A DNA stretch of 64,000 bases from Clostridia bacterium (GCA_017472285.1 JAFUQQ010000006.1:1-64000); one strand, 5' to 3'. Positions 7,468 through 16,442 are shown, counted from the stretch's first letter. Notes: a model not told the origin generated them from the letters alone. Program-made: numbers and translations.

Positions 7468-9363
7468 ATGCGTGAATATTATCCCATTCTGATTCTTTTT
7501 GCCATTCTCGGTGTACTGGCCATCATTTTCATCGTTGCCTATCTGATGATGAAGGACAAAAAAACTGCGATCGGTTTTGACCGTAATATGAAAGACAGCG
7601 AGATTGCGAAAAGACTGCTGGTCTATGCCAAGCCTTATATTCCGAATTTCATTTTCGTCGGTTTTCTGATGTTGTTTTCCATCGCTTACGATATCATTGC
7701 CCCGCTGATCGTCGGTGAGATACAAAACGTCATCAAAGGCGATTTTGCATTGAAAGAGCTGTATATTATGGTTAGCATCTATGCAAGTATCCTGGTCGTT
7801 TCGCTGATCTGTACTTTTGTCCAAGCCATCGTTCTGCAAAAAACGGGACAAAAAATTCTTTCCGCGCTCCGTGAAGATATTTTTACTCATATCGAAAGTC
7901 TTTCCCATTCGCAATTGAACAGCATTCCCGTCGGTACACTCGTCACCCGTGTGACAAACGATACCAACGCGATTTCCATGATGTTTACCAATCTGATTGT
8001 AAACTTCGTAAAAAACTGCTTCGTGATCGTCGGTGTATTGGTAGCGATGCTGATTCTGAATTATCAACTGACGCTGATGGTGCTTGCCATCGTACCCTTT
8101 ATTGCGCTTTATTCCATCATTTTCCGCAGATTTTCCCGTAAGGTCTTCCGCACCGTAAAAGACGGTACGACGGGCATCAATACTTTCCTTTCGGAAAATC
8201 TTTCGGGCATGAAGATCATTCAGATCTTCAACCGCGAAGAACACAAAAAGGCAGAATTTGATGAAAAAAATGAATTTCTCGGCAGAGCGAAACGCCGTCA
8301 AATCTTCGTTTTCGGTATCTTCCGACCGATCATCTATATGCTCTACGTCGCAACGATCCTTTGTATTCTCTACCTCGGCGGTAAAGGCTATATTCAGGAT
8401 ACGGAATTTCTTGGGCAGACCATTGACGTGGCAACACTCGTTACGTTCTATATGTACGTTTCCAAATTTTTCAATCCCATTCAAAGCCTTGCCGAACAAT
8501 TCAACTTCCTGCAATCCGCCTTTGCTTCCGCCGAAAAAATCTTCTCCATACTGGATATCAGACCCGATGTGGTCGATGAAGAAGATGCCATCGAGATCGA
8601 AGAATTGAAGGGTGAGATCGAATTCCGTGACGTTTGGTTTGCCTACGTTCCTGATGAATGGGTTCTGAAAGGTGTTTCTTTCAAGGTAAATGCCAAAGAT
8701 ACCGTTGCTTTTGTCGGTTCAACGGGTTCGGGTAAAACAACGATCCTTTCTCTGCTCTGCCGTAATTATGACATTCAGAAAGGTGAGATTTTCGTTGACG
8801 GTATCAATATCCGTCATATCAAAATCGCATCTTTACGCCGTCATTTTGGTCAGATGCTGCAAGACGTATTCCTTTTTGCCGGAACGATCCGTTCCAATCT
8901 CGTCTTGCGTGACGAAAACTTTACCGATGAAGAAATCCTTGCTGCTTGTCGTTATGTCAATGCCGACCATTTCATTGATAAACTTTCGGGAGGACTTGAT
9001 GAAGAAGTACGTGAAAGAGGAAACAATTTCTCTGCCGGTCAACGTCAGCTCCTCTCTTTTGCAAGAACCATTCTGCATAAGCCGGAAGTCATGATTCTGG
9101 ATGAAGCGACCGCCAATATTGATACGGAAACGGAAGTTCTCATTCAGGATTCCCTTGAAAAAATGATGAATATCGGCACGATGCTAATGGTCGCACACCG
9201 TCTTTCCACCATCCAGCACGCAGATAATATCATCGTTCTTTCTCATGGCGAAATCATTGAACAAGGTACACATCAACAGTTGTTGGAGAAAAAAGGCACG
9301 TATTACGGTCTTTATACACTCCAACATACCAAAGAATTGTTGCAGAATAAAAGAACAGTTTAA
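7468..9363 (+). CDS. Heterodimeric ABC exporter subunit with catalytic Walker B
   Basis: The partner of the gene at 5692, 631 aa. It has an extra N-terminal membrane helix (about residues 3-28), then a six-helix exporter domain to about 350 and an ATPase domain at 380-620. Walker A is GSTGSGKTT and Walker B is MILDEATANID with the catalytic glutamate. The signature is FSAGQRQ instead of SGGQ, which completes the degenerate site formed with the partner. This reciprocal pattern is diagnostic of heterodimeric exporters. AAGGAGG overlaps the end of the previous gene, so translation is coupled. It is followed by a dispersed repeat and a terminator. Confidence 0.9.
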   Translation: MREYYPILILFAILGVLAIIFIVAYLMMKDKKTAIGFDRNMKDSEIAKRLLVYAKPYIPNFIFVGFLMLFSIAYDIIAPLIVGEIQNVIKGDFALKELYIMVSIYASILVVSLICTFVQAIVLQKTGQKILSALREDIFTHIESLSHSQLNSIPVGTLVTRVTNDTNAISMMFTNLIVNFVKNCFVIVGVLVAMLILNYQLTLMVLAIVPFIALYSIIFRRFSRKVFRTVKDGTTGINTFLSENLSGMKIIQIFNREEHKKAEFDEKNEFLGRAKRRQIFVFGIFRPIIYMLYVATILCILYLGGKGYIQDTEFLGQTIDVATLVTFYMYVSKFFNPIQSLAEQFNFLQSAFASAEKIFSILDIRPDVVDEEDAIEIEELKGEIEFRDVWFAYVPDEWVLKGVSFKVNAKDTVAFVGSTGSGKTTILSLLCRNYDIQKGEIFVDGINIRHIKIASLRRHFGQMLQDVFLFAGTIRSNLVLRDENFTDEEILAACRYVNADHFIDKLSGGLDEEVRERGNNFSAGQRQLLSFARTILHKPEVMILDEATANIDTETEVLIQDSLEKMMNIGTMLMVAHRLSTIQHADNIIVLSHGEIIEQGTHQQLLEKKGTYYGLYTLQHTKELLQNKRTV

Positions 9364-9366
9364 AAA

Positions 9367-9409
9367 AAGCGGCGAGGTCGATTTTGAGCAATTTCCTATA
9401 AAATAAAAA
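9367..9409. repeat. Dispersed repeat copy A
   Basis: This copy has GCGGCGAGGTCGATTTT, then GAGCAATTTCCTATA and AATAAAAA, directly after the exporter stop codon. The same module recurs at 12233, 14003 and 60130, each followed by a hairpin or AT-rich stem. On the minus strand it reads LFYRKLLKIDLA, also seen in the other copies. Confidence 0.8.
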
Positions 9410-9412
9410 CAG

Positions 9413-9450
9413 AAAAATACGAGAACATTTGATGTTTCTCGTATTTTCTT
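9413..9450 (+). terminator. Terminator of the ABC exporter operon
   Basis: AAAATACGAGAAC pairs with GTTTCTCGTATTTT around a short loop, followed by CTTT. The preceding A-run makes it usable on the other strand as well. Confidence 0.75.
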
Positions 9451-9489
9451 TATGGAAAGATCAATAAAAAAAGCGCAACCTGAACAGAG

Positions 9490-9518
9490 TTGACAAATAC
9501 CTTAAACCATGATATAAT
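9490..9518 (+). promoter_or_regulatory. Consensus promoter of the methyltransferase gene
   Basis: TTGACA at 9490-9495, 17 bp, then TATAAT at 9513-9518. The leader to the ATG at 9599 is about 75 nt. Such a strong promoter on a DNA methyltransferase suits constitutive protection. Confidence 0.85.
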
Positions 9519-9598
9519 AAGGTCAAAATTAAGCTAATCAAAGAAAACAACGAAATCGTTCTAAAAGTAGCAAACGAAAAACAGGAGAAAAGTATCTC

Positions 9599-12232
9599 AT
9601 GAATTGCGCAAAAATCATTTCCTCTTTTTTGTCAAATATAAATATCAGCAGCAATATATCCGATTCTTTATGCGAGCGTCTTGTTTCTTCTCAGGCAAGC
9701 AACGAAATTAATGTTTCGTTCGAAGAGGGCAACAGAACAATTCATAACATATTGGTTGACACATATTCATTAAACTCTGAAAAAGTGAAAAAGTGCGCTG
9801 ATATCATAGCAAAAAGATTTTGTCCGATCGGTCGATATGAAAAAGATCTAATTAAACATTATTTAGACTATAATGACCCCGATTCTCTTGATCTTTTATT
9901 CTCTTCTCTTGAATCTTCTGGCATCACATTTTCTGATTTGTCATCTATAATAGATCGCGAACGAGAAGATTTATCAAACATTGCGTCAGATAAATTTATT
10001 GATAATTGGAACAAAGCACTGACATCAGAAGATGAATCAAAATTATTTGATTTTCTTCAGGGGCTATACTCTCGTTTAACCGATATTTTGGGAAGCGGCA
10101 CATTATCTTTACTTGACATTTATAAGTATAATTCTGAATTCATTAAGAAAGAACTGAAGCCTGCCTACCAAACAGAGCTTATCAATTTTTGTTCAAACGA
10201 TAGACAAATATCCGCCAAGGATGCACGTAAACGGTTCTGTAAAAAATACGAAAATATTCTTGAAAAATCTCTGCAAGATGACTCAACTGCAAGCCGTCTT
10301 GAACAGGTTATGAATCTTGAGTCCAGTATAGGAACGCCCTTCTCTCAATATAAAGCAGAAGAGTTTGGTCTTGTTTTTATAAACATTAATCAGAAGTTAT
10401 ATGATGAATGTTCCGATGAAAACGCTTTTTATGATCGCGTTCTTTCTTTGCTGTATTATTCTTATCGCGTTTTAGATAATCACCGCGCACTTACCATCAA
10501 TATTGACAATATCTATACCACGCAAGCTCAAAATTTGAAATGGATGCTCTATAGCTATATAGGCATTTATGCCGAGCACTTCTTGCCTACCATTGAACAC
10601 AGAATGTTTTATAAACCCGAAGAACTTTGCTATGACAAATGCGAGTATCTAAATATTAACTTAACAGACGAAAAAAGGATCGCCATAAAACGCTATTTCA
10701 AGAAAGCGATTGACAAAGACATCCTCTTAAAGATTCTTGAAATGGATCGAGATACCCTCGATCAAATCTTGCTCGATTTTGATAAAATTTGGTACGGATA
10801 CACGTTTTCAGATTGCATTGCCATTGAATCCGGTAATTATAATCAAAATGAAGAAATATCGTTCATTGAAAACAAAAATCAAATTCTACTCATATTTAAC
10901 AAGTATCGACACGATGATCGAAAAATTCCTTGCCCTGAATGTGCTGGTCTTGATATCAGCGGAAATTCGTTTCCTGAGGTAGGCTTGAGAAGCTGGGAAT
11001 GCAAAAACCCAATCTGCCCCTCACGTAGCAAATCCAATCGAGGAAAGCGATATTCCAAAAAATCAAATTTCATGCAAGAAGGCTTTGACGTTGGCAACGA
11101 AAACGATCAAATTTCTCGTGAACTTATCAAAAATTGGCGCAGAGATATTGCTTCTGTAAAATCACAGTCTGAAATTCATCATATGTTAGTTAAATACTTT
11201 TCATTTAACAAAGACAAGGTTTTGTTTGTCAATACAGAGGATGATTGTTCTGCTACCATTCAAAACGCCAATAGAACACCATCAATCATACCGCTTAATC
11301 AAATCTCTTCGATGAAAGTTTTAAATGGCGAATTCAAAAATTATTTCAGCCGTGACGGATATACATATCGATATATAAACCAGATTACACATCATAGATC
11401 ATATCTCGATCTCTCGTTGAACAACACCCTCCAAAACACATCCTGTGCGATGTTGATTCACGGAAACAGCCGCGAAGTATTGGCAAAAATCAATGATAAT
11501 ACCTTCGCTGCTGCTGTTACATCACCGCCATATTACAATGCCAGACTATATTCTCAGTGGCCAAACTTATATCTCTACTTGTCCGATATGTATGAGATCA
11601 TAAAAGAAACATATCGAACTATAAAGCCGGGGGGAATATATCTTTATAACATTGGCGATATTTGCGGCAATGAAAACACGGTCGTTAGCTCAACAATGGG
11701 CAACAAGAGAATCCTTCTCGGCGCGTATACAATTCATTTGTTTACTACCGCTGGTTTTGAATTGCTTGACAACATTCTTTGGGACAAAGGGAATCCACAA
11801 AGCAACCGCCAAAAAAATGACGGTAAATTCACGCCGTACTACCAAAAGCCCATGAATGTATATGAGCATATGTTTATTTTCAAGAAACCGGGTGCTCCTG
11901 CTATCATTTCCAATGATATAGCGAAGAAACTTCCTAAGGAATGGAAAACAAATATCGCCCCCTTCTCCCCTGTTATCAAAATCAATAGCAAAGGCGAAAA
12001 CACACTCGGACACACAGCCCCCTTCCCAGAAGATATTCCTAATTTTGTTGCCAAAGCATTTACGCAATCTCCTGATGATATTGTCCTTGAGCCGTTTGCA
12101 GGTTCTGGAACATCACTCATCGCTTGCAGCAAATGTGGAGTAAAATCGCTCGGAATTGAGCTGTGCGATGAATATGTGAATTTGATTTTAAGTCAAGGAA
12201 AACAAAACAATATAAAAATAGCCAAAATATAA
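9599..12232 (+). CDS. Large DNA methyltransferase with long N-terminal extension, 877 aa
   Basis: The C-terminal 260 residues are an N4-cytosine/N6-adenine methyltransferase domain in beta-class order: catalytic motif IV TSPPYYNAR at about residue 641, then the SAM-binding motif EPFAGSGTS at about 831. SPPY favours N4-cytosine but does not prove it. The first 600 residues are unusual. They are mostly helical, and near residues 445-475 they carry a likely zinc ribbon, CPEC...ECKNPICPSRSK. This part may recognise the DNA target or a partner. AGGAGA lies 9 bp before the ATG. The GC content is lower than in the flanking chromosome. The stop runs straight into dispersed repeat B, beyond which the 373-residue protein gene converges. 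A restriction-modification or phage-defence role is inferred from this setting. Confidence 0.85.
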   Translation: MNCAKIISSFLSNINISSNISDSLCERLVSSQASNEINVSFEEGNRTIHNILVDTYSLNSEKVKKCADIIAKRFCPIGRYEKDLIKHYLDYNDPDSLDLLFSSLESSGITFSDLSSIIDREREDLSNIASDKFIDNWNKALTSEDESKLFDFLQGLYSRLTDILGSGTLSLLDIYKYNSEFIKKELKPAYQTELINFCSNDRQISAKDARKRFCKKYENILEKSLQDDSTASRLEQVMNLESSIGTPFSQYKAEEFGLVFININQKLYDECSDENAFYDRVLSLLYYSYRVLDNHRALTINIDNIYTTQAQNLKWMLYSYIGIYAEHFLPTIEHRMFYKPEELCYDKCEYLNINLTDEKRIAIKRYFKKAIDKDILLKILEMDRDTLDQILLDFDKIWYGYTFSDCIAIESGNYNQNEEISFIENKNQILLIFNKYRHDDRKIPCPECAGLDISGNSFPEVGLRSWECKNPICPSRSKSNRGKRYSKKSNFMQEGFDVGNENDQISRELIKNWRRDIASVKSQSEIHHMLVKYFSFNKDKVLFVNTEDDCSATIQNANRTPSIIPLNQISSMKVLNGEFKNYFSRDGYTYRYINQITHHRSYLDLSLNNTLQNTSCAMLIHGNSREVLAKINDNTFAAAVTSPPYYNARLYSQWPNLYLYLSDMYEIIKETYRTIKPGGIYLYNIGDICGNENTVVSSTMGNKRILLGAYTIHLFTTAGFELLDNILWDKGNPQSNRQKNDGKFTPYYQKPMNVYEHMFIFKKPGAPAIISNDIAKKLPKEWKTNIAPFSPVIKINSKGENTLGHTAPFPEDIPNFVAKAFTQSPDDIVLEPFAGSGTSLIACSKCGVKSLGIELCDEYVNLILSQGKQNNIKIAKI

Positions 12233-12276
12233 CAAAGCGGCGAGGTATAATTTGTGCAATTTCCTATAGAATAAAA
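12233..12276. repeat. Dispersed repeat copy B
   Basis: This copy reads AAGCGGCGAGGTATAATTTG, then GCAATTTCCTATAGAATAAAAA, starting immediately after the methyltransferase stop. It differs from copy A at a few positions in the middle and is identical over CAATTTCCTATA. Confidence 0.8.
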
Positions 12277-12304
12277 ATAGAGGGGCTTGACCCCTCTATT
12301 TTTT
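12277..12304. terminator. Bidirectional terminator between convergent genes
   Basis: AGAGGGG-CTTGA-CCCCTCT (12279-12297) is followed by TTTTTT on the plus strand and preceded by an A-run. It serves both the methyltransferase and the converging 12306 gene. Confidence 0.85.
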
Positions 12305-12305
12305 C

Positions 12306-13427
12306 TCAATTATTTAACAACGCTTCCCTACGTTTCACAATTTCTTTCTCATGTTCAAAATATTCTGCAAGAGAAAAATTTTGCTGCATCATGTTAGAAA
12401 GATGCTTGGACCAGAAAACATTTGTAGGTCTTGCCGGGGACAATACGCACTGCTTTGCTTTATCCCAGTAATACTTACCTTTATTAACCGCCTCATCATG
12501 TGTGAAATCCAGATTACGCGGATCTTCTTTATTATCGATTGAAAAATCATCGATATGTATGGGTTCAACCTGTATCGGATCCGTAAGCTGCCCCGCAATC
12601 ATTTTCACACTCGGATGATTATCACAATAGCTAAGTAAATTTCCCGTATAGGATTCCGAATCATAATAAGACTCCGAAAGCACTTGACGAACATCTTCAA
12701 GGATTCTGTCATAATCGATCATTTGTCCTTGACTTAAAGAAGATCTATCTACGCTAATCAATGCGTAATACGACATAACAAGATCGATATCAAGGCAAAC
12801 TTCTTCATTAGCGAACTCGCAAGCAGGATTAAATAAAAGCAAATTTTCTCCTAAGTGTGTTTCTGTTGTATCCTGTTGACCGCCTCTTATACAAACATAT
12901 AAAAATCCAGACCAATTTGAGTTTCCTGTTCCACCACCGCAATCACGACGCAAAACATAATCCATATAGTTGTTCTCGTTTAATATCACCTTTTCGCTTC
13001 TATAAATAACACTTGTATTGCTTATTAAACGAGAAAAATATTCTCTCTGAATCGCAGACGAGGAGCTCCCCGATTCTGATCTTATAGTGATAACAGCCGA
13101 CACAAGTTCATCCCCACCGATTCGATTTTTCAATTCAACAAAAACCGGATGCTCCTGATTTTCAGGCAAAAAATAATCTTCATTTACAAACTCAACAACC
13201 ACTCCACCAGAAAAGGTTTCAAGCTGTTTTATCGTCAATCCATTATTTTTAACATCTTTCCAGGGCATCAGAACTCTATTCTTCCTAGAAGTTCTTTTTT
13301 GAAATAATTCACTGGGTACATCGTATTGCCCAGTTTTACCGCAGATGTTTCCAAACTTCGTTCTGATTTTATCGTCTATATGTCCTAAAAAATTAAATGC
13401 GGCTCGTCTTGCTCTGCTTTTATCCAT
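12306..13427 (-). CDS. Protein of unknown fold next to DNA methyltransferase, 373 aa
   Basis: I do not recognise this family. The protein is soluble, with a basic N-terminus (DKSRARRAAFNFLGH), a beta-rich middle containing a cysteine- and glycine-rich turn (RRDCGGGTGNSNWSGF) and FNPACEFANEEVCLDIDL. The C-terminal end is conserved-looking: FTHDEAVNKGKYYWD, then CVLSPARPTNVFWSKHLSNM. No Walker, HNH or clear PD-(D/E)xK motif is evident, though several acidic and lysine positions could form a nuclease site. GGAGG lies 5 bp before the ATG, inside the end of the Nudix gene, which it overlaps by 8 bp. Its position converging on a methyltransferase makes a cognate restriction or defence effector an attractive but unproven guess. 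Confidence 0.6.
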   Translation of the reverse strand: MDKSRARRAAFNFLGHIDDKIRTKFGNICGKTGQYDVPSELFQKRTSRKNRVLMPWKDVKNNGLTIKQLETFSGGVVVEFVNEDYFLPENQEHPVFVELKNRIGGDELVSAVITIRSESGSSSSAIQREYFSRLISNTSVIYRSEKVILNENNYMDYVLRRDCGGGTGNSNWSGFLYVCIRGGQQDTTETHLGENLLLFNPACEFANEEVCLDIDLVMSYYALISVDRSSLSQGQMIDYDRILEDVRQVLSESYYDSESYTGNLLSYCDNHPSVKMIAGQLTDPIQVEPIHIDDFSIDNKEDPRNLDFTHDEAVNKGKYYWDKAKQCVLSPARPTNVFWSKHLSNMMQQNFSLAEYFEHEKEIVKRREALLNN

Positions 13428-13893
13428 TGCATCCTCCTAATATGTTCTTTTGATAATATTCCAAAATTGCCAATGCAGTATTTTTTATATGCAGTTTTAT
13501 GTCATAGTCCTGAAGCTCTGCATATGAAAACCACTTAAATTCCTTGCTCTCATTGCTTTCGGGATGTGGAACGATTTCTGTTGTCACTGCAATATAAATA
13601 AAATCAAAAAAATGTTCAACACTTCCAATCCCTTCATGCAAAAGACAAAAAGGGGCCGGAATTCTTTTCACTCGAGCCAACTCTATTTCTGGAGCCAGCT
13701 CAGTTTCGATTAAAGTAACATCAAATCCTGATTCTTCCTTCACTTCTCTGAGAGCAGCTTCGTGTGGAAACTCATCTTCCTCAATATGTCCGCCAAGAGG
13801 GAACCACGTTTTATATTTTTTGTGTTGATGAAGCAATACCTTTTCGTTGTTTATAACATACACTGTTGCAGTTATTGATTTATTATATTTCAT
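13420..13893 (-). CDS. Nudix hydrolase, 157 aa
   Basis: The protein has a complete Nudix box at about residues 34-56: G-HIEED-E-FPHEAAL-REVKEESG, with the REVxEE core that binds metal. Such enzymes cleave nucleoside diphosphate-linked compounds (nucleotides, NAD derivatives, capped RNA); the substrate cannot be read from the motif. I placed the start at 13893 because GGAGA lies upstream at good distance; an in-frame ATG at 13911 lacks a ribosome site. It is the first gene of a two-gene operon and overlaps the 373-residue protein gene by 8 bp, so the two products probably act in one process. Next to a DNA methyltransferase, nucleotide-signal or NAD chemistry in defence is possible but speculative. 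Confidence 0.85.
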   Translation of the reverse strand: MKYNKSITATVYVINNEKVLLHQHKKYKTWFPLGGHIEEDEFPHEAALREVKEESGFDVTLIETELAPEIELARVKRIPAPFCLLHEGIGSVEHFFDFIYIAVTTEIVPHPESNESKEFKWFSYAELQDYDIKLHIKNTALAILEYYQKNILGGCNG

Positions 13894-13934
13894 CGGTTTA
13901 TTTTTCTCCATTTACGCCCAAGCTCTTTGACTCA

Positions 13935-14046
13935 TAAAAAAGCGGGCAGTATCCGCCCCCAAGTTCTCGCCTATCTCAGTTTTTTCCGCATTTGGATGCA
14001 GGGAAACAGCGAGGTCGATTTTGAGCAATTTTCTATAGAATAAAAT
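13935..14046. repeat. Dispersed repeat copy C, the most complete copy
   Basis: This copy contains a hairpin GGGCAGTATCCGCCC (13944-13958, with a T-run on the minus strand), TTCTCGCCTATC, a GCATTTGGATGC hairpin, then AGCGAGGTCGATTTTGAGCA and CTATAGAATAAAA. On the minus strand it is open for about 40 codons (reads FYRKLLKIDLAVSLHPNAEK and on to a TAA at 13912-13914) but has no good start. It shares TTCTCGCCTATC and the GCGAGGT end with the copy at 37839. The rest of the 318-bp gap to 14211 holds the terminator at 14164 and AT-rich sequence. Confidence 0.75.
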
Positions 14047-14163
14047 ATTTTTATATAAAATATATTATACTACTTTTTTCGTCAATTTGCAACAGAAAGA
14101 ACAATGAAAAATGTTTGGCTCTGAAAAACAGTATTCTATAATAATAAAGAAATAAATTGAAAC

Positions 14164-14200
14164 GAGTTGTGCAACTATTTGGATTTGCACAACTCTTTCT
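14164..14200 (-). terminator. Terminator of the GH92 gene
   Basis: GAGTTGTGCAA (14164-14174) pairs with TTGCACAACTC (14185-14195). It lies just beyond the stop of the minus-strand GH92 gene and can work in both directions. Confidence 0.75.
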
Positions 14201-14211
14201 TGTTTGTTATT

Positions 14212-16419
14212 TCAATGGATGGCTTCCATTTTTAATTTCAGCTTCAATTTTCCACCGTTCGTTATTTCCCCATAAGTCAAATAATTTCTCTGCAACGCTT
14301 CCCCATTGAGAATGATTTTTTCAATATAGGGATGCGTCAATGGGTCGTGATCGCATGATACAGAAAAAATAGGAGAAATCTTGCAAGCATGATATCCCGA
14401 ATCCAAACGAATTTGTGCCGATTGAAACAGCGGCGTATTGATATAAAAACGATCTGAACCCATACAAACCTCGGCAAATCCCAATACGGACAAAACGTAC
14501 CAAGCGGAAAGCTGACCAACGTCTTCATTTCCGCAAAAACCAAATGCCCCCAAGCGATATGCTTCCTTTTGCACACGGCGCGTCCAATACTGTGTCCGTT
14601 CAGGCTGACCTAACATGGTGAAATAATGCGTCAAATTGTGGCAAGGTTCATTGGAATGATTATAATTTTCGTTCCATAATGCCGTCAAATCTGCTTTTTC
14701 AAACAATTGTTCCAAAAGCGAAAGAAAGCGTTCTCTGCCAAATAGTGAAGCCAAGCCCTCAATGTCATAAGGAACAAACAGCGATTGCTGATAGATATTG
14801 CTTTCGATGCAACCGACCGTATCATATTCGTTTTTCACAGGAAGGAAATCCCCCACTTCATCCCTCGGTGCCATAAAACCTAAATCTTGATTATAATTTT
14901 CAAAATAACTTTCTGCTCTCCTGGAAAGAAAAGTATAATCATCTTCTTTTCCAAGCGCGAGAGCGAGCTGCGCCAAGGTATAATCTGCCAGCAAATATTC
15001 CAGCGTACTGCTTAAATCATTTGCTTGATATGCATTTGTTTGATATTCTTTTGTATGAGGACGTGCATTTTTAAACGGTCTTCCATACAGTTGGCTTGCA
15101 GATCTTGCAGATGCAAGCGCAATTTCATACGCTTTTTCAACGTCAAAATCCCGTATTCCTTTCAGATAAGCATCCGCCATCACGATCGTACCCGGATCAC
15201 CCGTCATACAACCCGAATCAAGTCCCATCAATTCCCATCTCGGAAAAGAAGAATTTTGAGAGATTGCGATATGAAGCAAGCTGTTCACTTCATCACTGAC
15301 TGTTTTCGGTGATAAGAGCGTCAGAAGCGGGAATTCGCTTCGGTATACATCCCATCCGCTAAACATCGTCCGATGCTCATAATCAGGTGTGGAGATTTCC
15401 CCTTTTGCATTCCGATACCGCCCGTCACAATCTGTTGCTGTTCTTGGGTCGAGCATCGTATGATACAAACAAGTATAAAACAAAGTCAGATCGGTTTCAT
15501 CAGAGCCTTCAACGACTGCACACTGTAAAACATCTTCCCAAGCCTTGTCTGCCTTTTCATACATACCATCGAAATCAAACGCGGGACACTCCTCTTTCAG
15601 ATTATTTTTTGCTCCGTCAAGATCGGTATAGGAGATGCCGCACCGTATCAAAACTTGCTCCGCTTTGACCGTGTCAAAACGGATAAGCAGATGAAGATCT
15701 TCCCCGCTCATTTTTTTGCATTCGGTCGCACATAAGGTTTCATTTTCAAAAAATACGGAATCGGTGATGGGTTTTGATATTTCCATGCAGAAATACAACG
15801 GATAATCAATACCGCCCTTACCTCTGCCAAAACCGCCGTATTTATGGTCGCAAGAAATATGACCATAAATATAATTACCGTCAATTTCCACTTCTTGAAA
15901 TGCAGACCGACCGGCAATTCGGCGTGAAAAGTTCAGTATCAGACCGCTTTTTTCATTTTCGGGATAAGTAAAGCGAAGTTGACCTGCGTGTTTTGAAACG
16001 GTTGCTTCACAAAAAACATCATATCTGTCCAATAAAACGGAATAATAACCCGCTTTCGCAACCTCGTTTTTATGATCGAATGATGATTTCCAACCCTCTG
16101 TCCCTTTTTCAAAAGGGATATAAGTATTGCTACCGCTTCTGAGCTCGGTATCTCCCACAATGGGCATGATCTGCAAATTTCCCAAATCGCCATACCAACC
16201 GATACCGCTCATGTGATTAAAGCTGAAGCCTTCGATCGTATTCTGGCAATAATTATATCCTGTTCCGTTATCTCCGCTCGTGGTAGTATCGGGCGAAAGC
16301 TGAACCATTCCGAAAGGATAACAAGCACCCGGATGTGTTTTACCGCCGCCATGAATGCTCGTCTGTTTTTCATCGCCTACGGTTCCGATTATGGGATCGA
16401 TATATGGCGTTTTTTTCAT
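14212..16419 (-). CDS. GH92 family exo-alpha-mannosidase, 735 aa
   Basis: The N-terminus has the classic GH92 opening: YIDPIIGT, then GGGKTHPGACYPFGMVQLSP. The typical later blocks are present: MFSGWDVYRSEFPLL, ELMGLDSGCMTGDPG, and GNEDVGQLSAWYVLSVLGF near the end, which supplies the acid/base and calcium-binding residues in known members. The family contains calcium-dependent exo-mannosidases that trim host or fungal N-glycans. There is no signal peptide, so the enzyme seems to act inside the cell on imported oligosaccharides. AGGAG lies 6 bp before the ATG. A phosphodiesterase gene lies 23 bp upstream on the same strand and is probably co-transcribed. Exact linkage preference cannot be read. 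Confidence 0.92.
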   Translation of the reverse strand: MKKTPYIDPIIGTVGDEKQTSIHGGGKTHPGACYPFGMVQLSPDTTTSGDNGTGYNYCQNTIEGFSFNHMSGIGWYGDLGNLQIMPIVGDTELRSGSNTYIPFEKGTEGWKSSFDHKNEVAKAGYYSVLLDRYDVFCEATVSKHAGQLRFTYPENEKSGLILNFSRRIAGRSAFQEVEIDGNYIYGHISCDHKYGGFGRGKGGIDYPLYFCMEISKPITDSVFFENETLCATECKKMSGEDLHLLIRFDTVKAEQVLIRCGISYTDLDGAKNNLKEECPAFDFDGMYEKADKAWEDVLQCAVVEGSDETDLTLFYTCLYHTMLDPRTATDCDGRYRNAKGEISTPDYEHRTMFSGWDVYRSEFPLLTLLSPKTVSDEVNSLLHIAISQNSSFPRWELMGLDSGCMTGDPGTIVMADAYLKGIRDFDVEKAYEIALASARSASQLYGRPFKNARPHTKEYQTNAYQANDLSSTLEYLLADYTLAQLALALGKEDDYTFLSRRAESYFENYNQDLGFMAPRDEVGDFLPVKNEYDTVGCIESNIYQQSLFVPYDIEGLASLFGRERFLSLLEQLFEKADLTALWNENYNHSNEPCHNLTHYFTMLGQPERTQYWTRRVQKEAYRLGAFGFCGNEDVGQLSAWYVLSVLGFAEVCMGSDRFYINTPLFQSAQIRLDSGYHACKISPIFSVSCDHDPLTHPYIEKIILNGEALQRNYLTYGEITNGGKLKLKLKMEAIH

Positions 16420-16442
16420 ATAAATCTCCTCAAAAATGTCCG

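Noticed and set aside
6661-8514. Long minus-strand open frame of 617 codons across the ABC exporter genes
   Set aside because: It is antisense to two well-supported genes, has no family resemblance and has an odd composition (His, Asp and Phe rich), which is expected from reading the complement of biased codons.
13912-14046. Small protein encoded by the minus strand of repeat copy C
   Set aside because: No usable start or ribosome site, and the reading frame is broken in copy E, so coding is not conserved.
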